NCBI GenBank assembly: GCA_964016885.1
Contig: OZ024743.1
Location: 171,549,244-171,613,243 of the forward strand
Origin: Eledone cirrhosa
Lineage: Eukaryota > Mollusca > Cephalopoda > Octopoda > Eledonidae
Reading direction: 5' to 3'
DNA: 64,000 nt
The position numbers were made by a program, and so were the translations under genes. Shown one piece after another: positions 32,906-43,684 of the stretch (position 1 is its first letter; each line of letters starts with the position of its first letter). The notes under the pieces are model-generated. The model saw nothing but the letters and a program-made list of their open reading frames with translations, searched no databases and was not told where the DNA came from.

Positions 32906-33295
32906 AAAAATAAAACTGCGTGAATTCAATTTTAACCAGAATAAAGGCAAACATTATATTGGTGATACTTTCTCGAAGGGACATTACTCTGTCAACCTTT
33001 GCTGTTCAAAGTATTGTGATAATTTATCGATAATCTTAGCTTTTCTTTATGGAAAGCCACTTGCTTTTAGAACCACAGCTCACCGATTCGAAGTTGAAAA
33101 CAATAAAGTCCTCGTTCCAGACAATGTATTCAAAAAGTCACTTCATATAGGATATTAAACAATTTATCATTTTAAAAGTCTTGTCATTTTCAATCTACGG
33201 GATGTCGTTTATTTTGGGAATCATTGACATCGTTTTTTATTGTTATAGACAAAGCCCCTCACATATATAAACAATACGAAATAATTGCTTCTACT
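32906..33295. other. No gene seen
   Basis: AT-rich sequence. No supported coding frame on either strand. Confidence 0.5.
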
Positions 33296-33472
33296 TTTGG
33301 CACAAGGCCAGCAAATACCCAGTGCATTACTGGTACTTTATTTTATCGACCCCGTAAGGATGAAAGGCACAGTTAACCTCGGCAGGATTTGAACTCAGAT
33401 CAGAAAGGGGCGTAACTCTGTGCTACAAAGCATGTTGTCCGACCCTCTACCGATACTGCCACGAAATAATTG
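33296..33472 (-). mobile_element. OK-type SINE
   Basis: Full-length-like minus copy: head (GGCAGTATCGGTAGAGGGTC), B box (GTTCAAATCCTGCCGAGG), body (GGGGTCGATAAAATAAAG) and the end GTGCCAAAAGTAGAAGC. Confidence 0.92.
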
Positions 33473-33662
33473 TTTCTATTTTAGGCACAAGGCCAGCAAT
33501 TACCCAGTACATTACTGGTACTTTATTTTATCGACCCCGTAAGGATGAAAGGCAAAGTTAACCTCGGCGAGATTTGAACTCAGATCATAAAGGGACGTAA
33601 CTCTATGCTTCAAAGCATGGTGTCCGACTCTCTACCGATACTGCCACGAAATAATAACGGCT
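33473..33662 (-). mobile_element. OK-type SINE, tandem to the previous copy
   Basis: Same orientation and complete. The two copies share the junction sequence GAAATAATTGTTTCTA, so this is either insertion into the tail of the first or a tandem duplication. Confidence 0.92.
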
Positions 33663-33664
33663 AG

Positions 33665-33890
33665 GCAGTATATTTGCACTTCCGTTGTTCATCTGCAGCC
33701 TCATGAAACATCTTTCCGGTTTCCGATCGATGGACCTCCGTCGGCTTCATCGTTGAGTGGATGAGTGTTCCAGTTGTTCAATCAACGGAACAGCCTGTTC
33801 ATGAAATTAACAAGTATGTGGTTGGGCATTCCTCAGAGACATCTTCCTAGAATCAGCATGACATGAAATGGGACAAGGCTGGCTCTTTGA
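33665..33890 (-). mobile_element. OR-type SINE 3' body
   Basis: Minus strand includes AGGCTGTTCCGTTGATTG and ACTGGAACACTCATCC, blocks shared with 52869-53095. The head is absent. Confidence 0.65.
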
Positions 33891-34289
33891 ATTACAAGTA
33901 CAGTCCATCATACGAATTTCCAAGCAGTTTCCTTCTATTCTATTTCACTCATAAGACATGGGTCGGTCCAAGGCTATAGGTAATGAGAATGTTCAAGATA
34001 TCACGGATAACAGTCGAACCTGGGACTTAATGTTGCATTTACGAATTTGTGTCATGTTAGAGACATCATGCTAACTTAGAAAAATAAGGAAAGTAGATTT
34101 AAAGCATGAATAATTATGCCGTTTCTGCTGATGTCAATTTGAGAGAGCTGAATGGCTGAGACAATGCATTATACATAAACACTGAAGCCGCATATGAGCT
34201 CATGGCTGGAGAGCATTTGACCACATTCCTGGTCAATCAGAGCAGACCTGGAGTAAAACAAAACCAACAACAAATATAAATGCACTTAC

Positions 34290-34355
34290 CTCTGTGAAAA
34301 CCTGCCACAGTTCATCCACATGAGCATTGGAGTACTTGTACTTCAAAATGAAGTT
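34290..34355 (-). CDS. M1-family aminopeptidase, exon C (partial gene)
   Basis: A 66-bp exon, phase 0 at both ends, encoding 22 residues that begin NFILKYKYSNA and continue HVDELWQVFTE. It is preceded on the minus strand by TTAACAG and followed by GTAAGT. The Asn-Ala and Leu-Trp pattern is the conserved block that follows the FLG...LQ segment in gluzincin aminopeptidases, and exon B ends exactly one step before it. M1 enzymes remove N-terminal residues from peptides using zinc, usually as type II membrane ectoenzymes or soluble cytosolic forms. The intron before it is 23,917 bp. I could not find the next 3' exon in the window. Confidence 0.82.
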
Positions 34356-34465
34356 CTGTTAACGAGAACAAAATAAATGTGAGATCAATGTACCACTCAA
34401 AGATAGAGAGTGAGAAGAAGAAGGCAAAAAGATTGAGAAAAAACACTCGTGCGTATTCAGTCAGC

Positions 34466-34470
<5 letters not shown>

Positions 34471-34516
<46 letters not shown>
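34471..34516. repeat. (TA)n microsatellite
   Basis: TA array at the left edge of a nested inverted-repeat element. Confidence 0.97.
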
Positions 34517-34517
<1 letters not shown>

Positions 34518-34551
34518 GTTTACATATATATATATATGTGTGTTTTGCAAC
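34512..34551 (+). repeat. Outer short inverted repeat, partner of 34769-34818
   Basis: AAAGGTTTACATATATAT... and its complement beyond the left 171-bp arm. It extends into a TGCAAC / GTTGCA match, suggesting a further truncated inverted copy of the same element. Confidence 0.65.
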
Positions 34552-34600
34552 GGGTCACTTTGTGGCTCAATGAAGAGTTAATAAATTAAAAAATCAGAGC

Positions 34601-34771
34601 TATATATCATAAAACATGTCTATAGAATCACCAGATAAAATATATACCGTTTCCTCTCCCAATTAGCATAATTAACCATATAAAAAATCAATTAGACCAA
34701 GCTATAAGAATAAAGGCTCCTATGAAGAAATCTCCGACAAATAACCGAAAGCAGCCCTTCGCGGCGGTTGC
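34601..34771 (+). repeat. Left arm of a 171-bp inverted repeat
   Basis: Reverse complement of 35198-35368 with no mismatch seen over 171 bases. The inner edge is GC-rich (GCGGCGGTTGC). Confidence 0.95.
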
Positions 34772-35008
34772 ATAACACACACACACACATACATATATAT
34801 ATATATGTAAACCTTTATATGTAATAATCTCCGTTAGGTTGAGATACAATTTTGGCTGTATTGGGATGCGCTTTCTAGCAAAAGGCCACCAGCCGTAAGC
34901 AACTAATCACATTCTTTCTAACTTGACCACTCCCACGTCACGATTCTTAGCCATTTTTGAATGTATTCTTGGCGCGATCACATTGAAAAATTAATTGTCT
35001 AAATTTGA

Positions 35009-35092
35009 GCTAACTCCTGAAGAGTCCGGCGCTCCAGATTTCCAATGTTATCGGATATCTTAAAATGCGGACGAAACCATGGTAGAGGTAAC
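35009..35092 (+). ncRNA. Hammerhead ribozyme candidate inside the foldback element
   Basis: Stem I 5' strand 35009-35016, CUGAAGA (35017-35023), stem II GUCCG (35024-35028) pairing with CGGAC (35068-35072) across a 39-nt loop, GAAA (35073-35076), CCAUGG (2-bp stem III with AU loop), UA (35083-35084), and stem I 3' strand 35085-35092. Stem I pairs at 6 of 8 positions. All core bases are present; the long stem II loop is unusual. Confidence 0.65.
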
Positions 35093-35197
35093 TAAATATG
35101 TTCACCTTTCTCCTAGTTTATTTTACACCTAATTCTGTTTAGTTGACTGTATACACGATTTATACACACTGTCGAAATACTCGATAAATACTCCGTC

Positions 35198-35359
35198 GCA
35201 ACCGCCGCGAAGGGCTGCTTTCGGTTATTTGTCGGAGATTTCTTCATAGGAGCCTTTATTCTTATAGCTTGGTCTAATTGATTTTTTATATGGTTAATTA
35301 TGCTAATTGGGAGAGGAAACGGTATATATTTTATCTGGTGATTCTATAGACATGTTTTA

Positions 35360-35368
<9 letters not shown>
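35198..35368 (-). repeat. Right arm of the 171-bp inverted repeat
   Basis: Mirror of 34601-34771, followed by (TA)n to about 35415. The 426-bp spacer holds the hammerhead candidate. Confidence 0.95.
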
Positions 35369-35415
<47 letters not shown>

Positions 35416-35417
<2 letters not shown>

Positions 35418-36061
35418 GTGCACCTGTTGGTATTCACTTCAATTTATTATGAACTTCCAGTCGGTTAACTTAATAACCAGATGGTTGTTTATTCTGTGTC
35501 CTTCCCAATGATTAATTTGCTATTTTATGCCTATCCTTTGTTCTGTCCGACACCATCTTATTTTTGTGAGCTGTGCCGTGTAATTGTGCATGCGTTAAAA
35601 TCGTGTGTGTGTGTGTTTCTTTCTTTCTTTATATGTATATTTAGTTGTCACTAGTTGGCTGCTTGTTCTATATGTGTGTCTGGTTTGTTTTAATGGTTTG
35701 GTTCTTGTGTGTGTCGGTATGTCTTCATTTTGTCTTTAGTTACTAGTAGTGATGTTGTTGTTATTCCACACCATGTTTTCTGCTTAGTTTCAATATCTGT
35801 TTCAACACACGTTTTCAGATAAAAAAACCTTGCAAAAGTATATATATATATATAGTTCAAGAAAAACAAGTCACAGAAATACAAAAAGATAAGTTCGTAA
35901 AGTTTCACGCTCGGGATGAAGTAAATGAGGGTTTCGACGTATCGGACATGTCGTTCTTTAGGAAATAGCAAGTATGGGGAGGAGAAAAGGCTGCAACAAT
36001 GGAATTTGAGAAAAAATATATATACGCGCGCGCCTGTGCATATAAGCATATATAGACATTA
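35416..36061. other. No gene seen
   Basis: AT-rich with short TG (35603-35616) and TA (35839-35853) runs. A 119-codon minus frame (35690-36049) has no recognisable domain and looks fortuitous. A PLE-like terminal resemblance around 35860-35960 is too weak to call. Confidence 0.45.
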
Positions 36062-36246
36062 TTATTAACAAAAGAGTTATGCGGACGCCATGCTTTGACG
36101 TATAGAGTTACGACCCTTGCCATTCTGGGTTCAAATCCCGCCGAGGTTAACTTTGCCTTTCATCCTTACGGGGTCGATAAAATAAAGTACCAGTAATGCA
36201 CTGAATAATTGCTGGCCTTGTGCCAAAAGTAGAAACAATTATTAAC
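36062..36246 (+). mobile_element. OK-type SINE
   Basis: Head partly lost. B box (GTTCAAATCCCGCCGAGG), body and tail ending AGAAACAATTATT. Confidence 0.9.
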
Positions 36247-36395
36247 AAAAGAGTTACGGCCCATGCCATTCTGAGTTCAAATCCCGCCGAGGTTAACTTT
36301 GCCTTTCATCCTTACGGGGGTCGATAAAATAAAGTACCAGTAATGCACTTGGTAATTGCTGGCCTTGTGCCAAAAGTAGAAACTATTATTAACAA
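36247..36395 (+). mobile_element. OK-type SINE, tandem copy
   Basis: Starts again with AACAAAAGAGTTA directly after the tail of the preceding copy and repeats its body to AGAAACTATTATT. Confidence 0.9.
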
Positions 36396-36987
36396 AACAA
36401 AATAAATTGAGCTAGGAGAAATAACGCAAATGGGCCAACTGACATGAATTGATTAAGAAATGACATACTGAATGCCATGTGCACAAAATCTCTTAATTAA
36501 AATTTCCTTAATATCTGGCGAAAGAAAACCAAGGACTTGGTAACAATCGCTATAAATTTTCAATAAAAGAGGTAAATGATTTTACGAAATTAAAAATGAA
36601 TTTCTCAAAGCTAATTTGTATTTATAGAGGAAAGTCTGATCTTTGTTTGCAGAGGGTCTGCGTTCTAAAGTGTTTCACTTATGGTGGGTGAGAGTGGCGA
36701 GATTGAAAAAAACTTAATGGGCTTACTTCGAACATACTTCTCTAAGACAGGAGGAAAATAAACTAGAAGAAGGTACTTTTAATGCCTTTGATGATACAGA
36801 GTAATCGGGGACATTGTTTGGGCATTTTGCCCCGAATTACCCTCGGTTTGCTTCTTCCTTAATGGGGAATTCTTGTTTGAAGTTTATGCTTGCACTTATT
36901 GTTTTTGTTGATTTGCACCCATTTTACTCGATGTTAATTCCATTTTGTGTTGTAATTCGTTCTTGTATTGTCCTCAACGTCTTGGTT
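36396..36987 (+). other. No gene; possible Tx1-like LINE 3' UTR at 36700-36985
   Basis: The segment with ATGGGCTTAC, CTCGGTTTGC, TTAATGGGGAATTC and TGTATTGTCCTCAACG follows the order of blocks in the 3' UTR at 25310-25470. Similarity is patchy, so this is tentative. Confidence 0.35.
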
Positions 36988-37188
36988 TGGCAGTATCGGT
37001 AGAACGTCTGACGCCATGCTTTTCAGCATAGAGTTACGGCCCTTTATGGTCTGAGTTCAAATCCAGCCGAGGTTAACTTTACCTTTCATCCTTACGGGGT
37101 CGATAAAATAAAGCACCAGTAATTTAATCGACACCCACCCCCCTCAAATTACTGGCCTTCTGCCTAAAGTAGAAACCATTATTAGCAT
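36988..37188 (+). mobile_element. OK-type SINE
   Basis: Complete head (GGCAGTATCGGTAGAACGTC), B box (GTTCAAATCCAGCCGAGG), body with a small ACACCCACCCCCC insertion, and a short ATT tail. Confidence 0.92.
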
Positions 37189-37264
37189 TATTGTCTGCTA
37201 TTTTTTTTAGCTTAGTTCTGTTTCTCTATTGCCGGGTTCAGGCCTTGAACCTAGGGCAATATAT

Positions 37265-37493
37265 GTTTTCATTATAGAGAGAGAAATTGTCTGAGAATAT
37301 GTGCTGTTCCTAGTAGCCCGACATTCTGTAACTCATATTTGGTGATCTTCCAGGGAAGCACGCTAAGGTGCAGGTCTCAGGATTTGGGTATTAATTGTAA
37401 TGCTCCTATTACCACAGGGACAGTGTTTGTAGTTATTCTCCACATACATTTGATCTCTATTTCCAGGTCTTTGTATTTTGACAGTTTCTCTAT
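37265..37493 (-). pseudogene. R4-like LINE, extreme C-terminus
   Basis: Minus frame EKLSKYKDLEIEIKCMW, then NTVPVVIGALQLIPKS and NVGLLGTAHILRQFLSL. These match the end of the R4-like endonuclease frame (VIPIVIGALGTISKSF ... TARTLR). It is 5'-truncated by the SINE at 37494. Confidence 0.75.
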
Positions 37494-37719
37494 TATGGCA
37501 GTAGCGGTAGAGGGTTGGACGCCATTGGCAGTATCGGTAGAGAGTCGGACGCCATGCTTTCCAGCATAGTTACGTCCCTTTACGATCTGAGTTCAAATCT
37601 CGCCGAGGTTGACTTTGCCTTTCATCCTTACGGGGTCGATAAAATAAAGTACCAGTAATGCACTGGGTAATTGCTGGCCTTGTGCCTAAAGTAGAAACAA
37701 TTATTATTATTATTATTGG
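37494..37719 (+). mobile_element. OK-type SINE with duplicated head
   Basis: The head motif occurs twice (GGCAGTAGCGGTAGAGGG at 37497 and GGCAGTATCGGTAGAGAG at about 37526) before one body and an (ATT)n tail at about 37700-37719. Confidence 0.9.
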
Positions 37720-37934
37720 CTGTCAGTCATTAAAGAAGTGTTTTGGGAGTTCCGCAAACGTAGGATATTTTCTGTTTATTTTTATTTATAATAATTGTTG
37801 TATTCTTAGAGAAGGGCCGTAAGACTTCTATCTTTCCCTCTGAAGGGGTGACTGTAATATTTGGGCCTTTTGGCCCAAATATTTGAACTTTTTTGTATTT
37901 AAAAAAAAAAAAAATTCACGAAAAAAAAAAAAAA

Positions 37935-39875
37935 ATGGCTTGAGACCCCCCCCCCCCCCAAATTTAAGTCTGCTCTCGTGTGACAGCGACCTAAATGTTC
38001 AGAGGAGGCAGAGGAGGAAAGCGGCAAACATTCATTTATACTACAAATACATTTAGTTATACCACCACAAATAGCATAAACAGTTGCAGCAGCAACACCA
38101 ATAGTGAGAACAATAAACTTTAAAAAAACGATAATACCAACCACAGCAGTAACAGCGACAACCAAAAGACAGACAACAGATATGATGACAACAAAAACAA
38201 CAACGAAATTAACACCACTAACCAGAATATAAACAGCGACAGCACCGACAGCAACAATACCAACTGCACCGAGAACAACAACAACGGTGGCACTAAAGAT
38301 ATAACCAATTACAACAGTGATAACAGCAACAGCACCAACAAGAACAACAACAACAGCGACCACAACTAAAAGAACACTTTCGCTGTGGCAGCAGCCAAGA
38401 AAAGGCCATGCTTCAACATGGACTTGACAGACAAGGAGACAAAGTTGGCCCAGGCATGGAAGCTCATCAAACAGGAGCAAACCTGGGCTAATTTAACTGT
38501 CCCGGCAGAGGCCATAGAAGCGGTGGAGAGGAGAACTCTAGCATTCAGATGCATCTCAGCTGAGACGAAAAGAGCCACAAACTCTCCCCAAGCAGACGTC
38601 GAAGCTGCGTCGAGGTGCATCAGAGGAGATACAGAGTACGTAGCGAGGGGTCAACAATAGGCCACCATCTCGGTGCTGTTTAAGTCGGAGGCCCTCGCTT
38701 TGAAGCACTCGACGACCCCTTGCAAAATCAGCACGGTTATTATGTACCCCTCCCAAATGGGAAAAACAATGATTAGAGTCCGCATTCCCAGGATTCCACC
38801 TGGACTAGATATGTGGTGGCTCTTGGGATGCGTGATTGTGGAGGGGTCAGATGCCGTCCAAATAGAGGTAACCAGGGCAGGAAGAGAGGACTCGTCCGGG
38901 GTTGATCTGGAAATACTCTCCAGATCAAACCTGAAGAAATAAAGAAAATCCCGGAGCAGATCCGCCTCCAAAAGGGGACGGCTCTACAAAAGGCCGCACT
39001 GTTTCGGTTGCGGGGGAAAAAACACGCTTACGAGCCTTCTACCCTCACCTGTTGAAAAATACAAGCGGTCAAAAGTGTCCGCTGCTGCCGACGCCGGGGC
39101 CTCAACAACTGCAACATCGTGAAACAACAACACCAACAACAAAATCTAAAGCAGCAACACCAGCAGCAACATCAGCAGAACCAACAACAATTGCAAAGAC
39201 CACCAAGATCACACAGGGGCCACTCCAAAGAAGGTCTCCCACCCCCTCCTCTCGAACACACACACACATTGAAACACACACACCCATACACACACTGCCA
39301 CTTATATCTGACACAAACACAGAAACCTCTTCATCACTAAGCGAAGACGAGGAGGAACACCAAAAGCCAAAAAAAAGAAAAAAAGAAAACACAAGAAGAA
39401 ATCTCACACACCAACACAGACAGCAAACAAAAAAGACACATTCGCACCAAACACAGACACACATACTACAACACCCACCCCTGCAACAACACAAACACCA
39501 TCTCCACCGACAACACTATCACTAACACAAACAACTAAAAGAAAACACACACAGCAACAACTTACAACCACAACACCTAACTTCGTGTTAGTGAGGAAAT
39601 CGAACACAAAACTGTTGAACCTCATAACACGAAGTAAGGAAATAGAGAAAGAGGGGGAGGCGTTTAACACCTGCACCTTCAAGGTGCTACAAACACTTTT
39701 GCTGGTGCGAATAGCACTAAGCAATTACAAAACAATTAGGGAGAGCTTCCTTAATGACGTGGGAACACCCAGTGTAAAAGCCTCAAGTAGGTTTTTAAAT
39801 GGGTTCCCAAAAGAAACCCCACCAACTGTGGAGGTCGAAATACCCGACCTTCACAAGAGCCCGGGAGGTAAGTAA
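37935..39875 (+). pseudogene. Tx1-like LINE copy 3: ORF1 remnant
   Basis: An Asn/Ser/Thr-rich stretch (about 38040-38370), AFAVAAAKKRP-like and KLAQAWKLIKQEQ (38385-38657), then IRVRIPRIPPGLDMWWLLGC (38673-38942), a degenerate knuckle CFGCGGKNTLTS (about 39001-39035), a Gln/Thr/Pro-rich tail, and LNLITRSKEIEKEGEAFNT with VLQTLLLVRIALSN (39585-39875). It has several frameshifts and stops. The layout matches the other two ORF1 copies but the sequence is well diverged. Confidence 0.6.
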
Positions 39876-39903
39876 ACCTTTCCTCTCTCTTTTAGCCTGC
39901 CAA

Positions 39904-40724
39904 CATGGCCATATTAAGAGAAGGGTGTTTAAATGTTCGAGGCCTCGGATCGTCCTGGAAGCAGGGTCACCTGCTCAACGACCTCAGGTCCATAAAAATG
40001 GATGTAATTGCCGTCAGCGAGACCAGGATTTCCGACTCGCGCGCACTAGCCTCAATTTTCGACTACTATTAGATCTTCGCATCTGTTAGTCGACCGGGAA
40101 TGAGAGGTGGGATGGCAGTATGTTTAGGAAAGGCCTGGATCTCGAGGTAAGGTCGATCTTCCGGGACCCGGACGGTAAGTTGGTGGTCCTGGACGTGAAC
40201 AATAGCGAAGGTGTTGCCTTTCGACTGGTGGCAGGGGCAGGTCGGCCGGATTTCTTTAGACGCCTGGAAGCCTTTCTGGGTACGTCTCGCCCTTTACTGT
40301 TAGCGGGGGACTGGAACGGCATCTTAGACGCACGCTAGGATTGTGTGGGAGTATCCGATAGGAGCGGGTGTGCAAAAGCCTCAAGTTCCTGATCAGCCAG
40401 TTCCAACAGTCTGACAGGTATCGACTAGATTTTGCTAATGCAACAGTGTGGATCTCGACAAATCGTTTAGGGACATCTAGATCGTACTTAGATAGGTTTC
40501 TAATAAGATTAGTGGATAAGGATAGTATAGGGTGTCCACAATTACAATCGGTCGCCTATTCAGATCACAAGTTTGTGATCTGTATGGTCGACCTAAATAA
40601 GACGCGTAGGTTAGGACCTGGTTACTGGAAGCTGAACATGTCATTTCCGGCACGTAGGGCTTGCAGGGACCGGGTCAACTATTTAGTTAAGAAAAAGTTG
40701 ACAGGGAGAGTCGCCAAAAAATAG
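39904..40724 (+). pseudogene. Tx1-like LINE copy 3: APE-type endonuclease
   Basis: GCLNVRGLGSSWKQGHLLND, VIAVSETRISDSR, a stop near 40070, then LVVLDVNNSEGVAFRLVAG, LLLAGDWNGILDAR with a stop, LGTSRSYLDRFL and VAYSDHKFVICMVDL. The catalytic Ser-Asp-His is intact here. It ends KKLTGRVAKK just before the SINE. Confidence 0.8.
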
Positions 40725-40745
40725 ATGGACAACAATAGTCGCCAA

Positions 40746-40955
40746 CAAGGCGGTGGATTGGCAGTATCGGTAGAGGGTCGGATGCCATGCTTTGACGTAT
40801 AGAGTTACGGCCCTTGCCATTCTGAGTCCAAATCCCGCCTAGGTTAACTTTGCCTTTCATCCTTACGGGGTCGATAAAATAAAGTACCAGTAATGCACTG
40901 GGTAATTGCTGGCCTTGTGCCAAAAGTAGAAACAATTATTATTATTATTATTATA
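40746..40955 (+). mobile_element. OK-type SINE
   Basis: Complete head, B box (GTCCAAATCCCGCCTAGG), body and (ATT)n tail. It cuts off the LINE at 40745. Confidence 0.92.
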
Positions 40956-41089
40956 GTTATCTTGCTTTATGTTCATACGAGTTATCACCAAGTCACAACC
41001 AGTGACCTCAAGAGACAACAAGGTTCGCCATGTTCAAGAAAGAGCACACATATACACACATGCACGTTTAGGTGTTTAGACATGTGATG
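40956..41089. other. Short unassigned segment
   Basis: No feature beyond AC-rich sequence near 41045-41070. Confidence 0.4.
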
Positions 41090-42329
41090 TTCTTATATTG
41101 GCAGAATCTTCCTTAGTATATGGGCAGTTCCCATTAGTACTATCTTTTGTATTTCTCCTATATGCGGGTTTCCCGGGATTTGCGATAAGTAATCATTAGA
41201 CCCCTTAGGGATCATTCCTAGAGCGCCTACCACCACTGGTATTGTTTTAATTCTAAAACTTCCACATTTTTCCAATTTCTATCTCCAGGTCTTTACACTT
41301 GCTCAAGTTTTCAAATGTTTTTATAGATACATTCTTGTCTATTGGAACGTACATATCAATTATCAGGCATACCCTCTTTTTAAAGTCCTTCAGTCTTATA
41401 TCAGGTCTGTTTGCATCTATTTTTTGGTCTGTTTGATGCTCCCACCAATTCTTTTGATGGGGCAGGTCAAAATGCTTACACATTATCCAATGTATGTATT
41501 GTGCAGCTCTGTCGTGCCTGTTTAGGTATTCGGTATGTATCATATAATTTCACTGTGCACATTGAAATTATATGATCAATGGTGTCTGGTTGTTTTTTTA
41601 CATACACGGCATAATGGGTTGCATCCATTTTTTATTATGTTGGCTCGATAATTTTTTGTTGGCAGACACTGATCTTGTGCTGATATAATCAGTCCTTCAG
41701 TCTCCGGTTTCAGTCCAGAGGATGCCAACCACTGATGGGTTAAAGTTTTGTCAACATCAGGATTGTTAGCTCTTTCTGAGTATTTTCCATACAGAGGCTT
41801 TTCTTGCCAGTTGATTAGCAGTTCTTTCTTTGCAGTTTCTTTTACCTGCTTTGCTTTTTCAGTGTTGTTCATATCAGCAGTAAATGGAACTTCTGAAATT
41901 TGTAGTTCATTACTGTATTTTTGTGCATCTTTTGTAATGGAGTATGATCTTTTGATGAATTCATGTTTCAAAACGAGTTTGATCATCCAAACATGTGATT
42001 CCCTTAGATATGTAGATAATCCAATTGTTGCAGTTTTCAACGCAATATCTAACTGGATTAATCCACGTCCTCCTTATTTCCTAGGGAGATATATTCTATC
42101 TGTATCTGTCTTAGGGTGATGCATTCTGTGCATGGTTATGAATTTTCTAATTTCTGTATCGAGCCTACGGATCTCTGTGCTTGACCAGTTCATGACATTG
42201 TAACTGTAGGTTACTACTGGTATGGCAAGCGTATTTATGGCATCGATCCTATTCCTTGCATTCAATTCCGTTCTTAAGATTGCTCTTACTCTGCGGTAAC
42301 ATTCCTTCCTTATCCTTTCCCTCATTGGG
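41090..42329 (-). pseudogene. R4-like LINE, RT thumb and endonuclease fragment
   Basis: Minus frames in order: CYRRVRAILRTELNARNR and IRRLDTEIRKFITMHRMHHP (42074-42379), YLRESHVWMIKLV and WLASSGLKPETEGLI with CRVCKK (41576-42040), RHDRAAQYIHWIMCKHFDLP, NRPDIRLKDFKKRVCLIID (41253-41543, REL-endonuclease core) and TIPVVVGALGMIPKGSNDYL (41093-41275). The same domain order as 17112-19663 but a different subfamily. The catalytic RT part is absent. Confidence 0.8.
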
Positions 42330-42527
42330 CGGTGGATCGGCAGTATCGGTAGAGGGTCGGGCGCTATCATATGCAGCATAGTTACGTCCCTTTACGGACT
42401 GAGTTCAAATCCCGCCGAGGTTAACTTTTGCCTTTCATCCTTACGGGGTCAATAAAATAAAGTACCAGATATGCACTGTGTAATTGCTGGCCTTGTGTCA
42501 AAAGTAGAAATAATTATTATTTTTATT
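42330..42527 (+). mobile_element. OK-type SINE
   Basis: Head (GGCAGTATCGGTAGAGGGTC), B box (GTTCAAATCCCGCCGAGG), body with one extra T, and an ATT-rich tail. It sits between two R4-like fragments. Confidence 0.92.
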
Positions 42528-42529
42528 CC

Positions 42530-43660
42530 GCATCACTACTGCTTTAGCGAGCTGAGCTCTGTGCGCCTTGGCTATGAGCAGTGTAGTGTTTGCTGATGTT
42601 GTTATTATTGTATTCATAGTACTTTTCATAATATGTGTGCAGTGCCTAGTAGTGATATCTTTTGTATGCTGTATAAATTTGTAAGTGGTGGCATTTTGGC
42701 TATATATTTGTTTGTAAATCCCGCCGAGGTTAACTTTGCCTTTCATCCTTACGGGGTCGATAAAATAAAGTACCAGTAATGTACTTGTGCCAATAGTAGA
42801 AACAATTATTATAGGTATTGTTTCTATTTTCATTTTCCACATTCGAGTTATTTCTATCTCTAGATCTTTATATTTGGACATTTCCTCTATTTCATTGGCA
42901 TTTCTTTCTCTGTGGTGGTTGGCTTCAATTTCTCTGTGTGTATGTATTGGCATATCCCAAAGAATGTTTGATTTGTCATTCACTGACACTCTTCTGGTGT
43001 GTGTTTGAACCACCTTTTCTCTGTTGGTATTTCATAATCCTGGAATAACTTCCGGTGTATGAAGGTCCCGACTCTATCATACCTGTGGATATATTCTTTT
43101 TTGGCTAGAGCTGGGCATCCAGAGACTACGTGGTTGAGTGTTTCTTCCTTATTTCCACATATTCTACAGTTACTTATTGTGCTTTGTTTTATTATGTACT
43201 TCAGGTCCTGCACTGCAATTAGAAATCCTTCCATCTCAGTTTTAATCCAGTGATTCCAAACCAGCTTTGTGTGTTTTCTTTGTCTACTTCCTTTTATTTA
43301 GCTTTTTGTGTATTGGCCATATAAGGATTTCTCTTGCCATCGTTTTAACAGGGTATTCTGGATGTCAGTTTTCAATTTAAATTTCATGTCTTTTACAATT
43401 TCTGTAGTTGTTTTTCGTTTGTTTTCTTTTTCTATTAGTCCAGTTTCTGATTTGAATTTTTTGTCTTCCTTGAAGACCGAGAACTTTTTTTTATTTTGTT
43501 CATATTTCGTGGCTATTTGTATTAGCTTTCCTTTGTTTTTTATTAGGTGTTTTTGTAGTCCTACAGTAGTTATTTTATAAAAGTTTTCTAATTGCATAAG
43601 GCCCTCTCCTCCTTGTGTTCTTGGTAGGTATAATCTTTCTACGTATGATTTTGAACTAAG
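42530..43660 (-). pseudogene. R4-like LINE, second C-terminal fragment
   Basis: Minus frames: LYLPRTQGGEGLMQLENFYK (near 43600), LLKRWQEKSLYGQYTKS (43298-43597), the finger NCRICGNKEETLNHVVSGC (42980-43234), ILWDMPIHTHREIEANHH and KYKDLEIEITRMWKMKIETI (42498-43013). Covers the same protein region as 41090-42329, so it is a separate insertion. A SINE is inserted at 42716-42815. Confidence 0.78.
42716..42815 (+). mobile_element. OK-type SINE, 5'-truncated
   Basis: Starts at the B box (AATCCCGCCGAGG), runs through the body and ends AGAAACAATTATTATA, inside the R4-like fragment. Confidence 0.88.
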
Positions 43661-43684
43661 AACGTAAGGATCTCTAACTATATA

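Larger units (their letters stand above)
37720..40745 (+). mobile_element. Tx1-like LINE, copy 3 (5' half only)
   Basis: Follows (ATT)n. Its 5' UTR hairpin is the perfect inverted repeat AATATTTGGGCC...GGCCCAAATATT at about 37855-37882. ORF1 remnants span 37940-39875 and the endonuclease 39904-40724. It ends where a SINE begins at 40746. The ATGGC start codon context is present but the next codon pair reads stop. Confidence 0.7.

Noticed and set aside
37899..38480. 193-codon minus-strand frame rich in Val/Ala, resembling a membrane protein
   Set aside because: It is the complement of the Asn/Thr-rich ORF1 repeat of LINE copy 3 (CAACAACA-type codons), not a gene.
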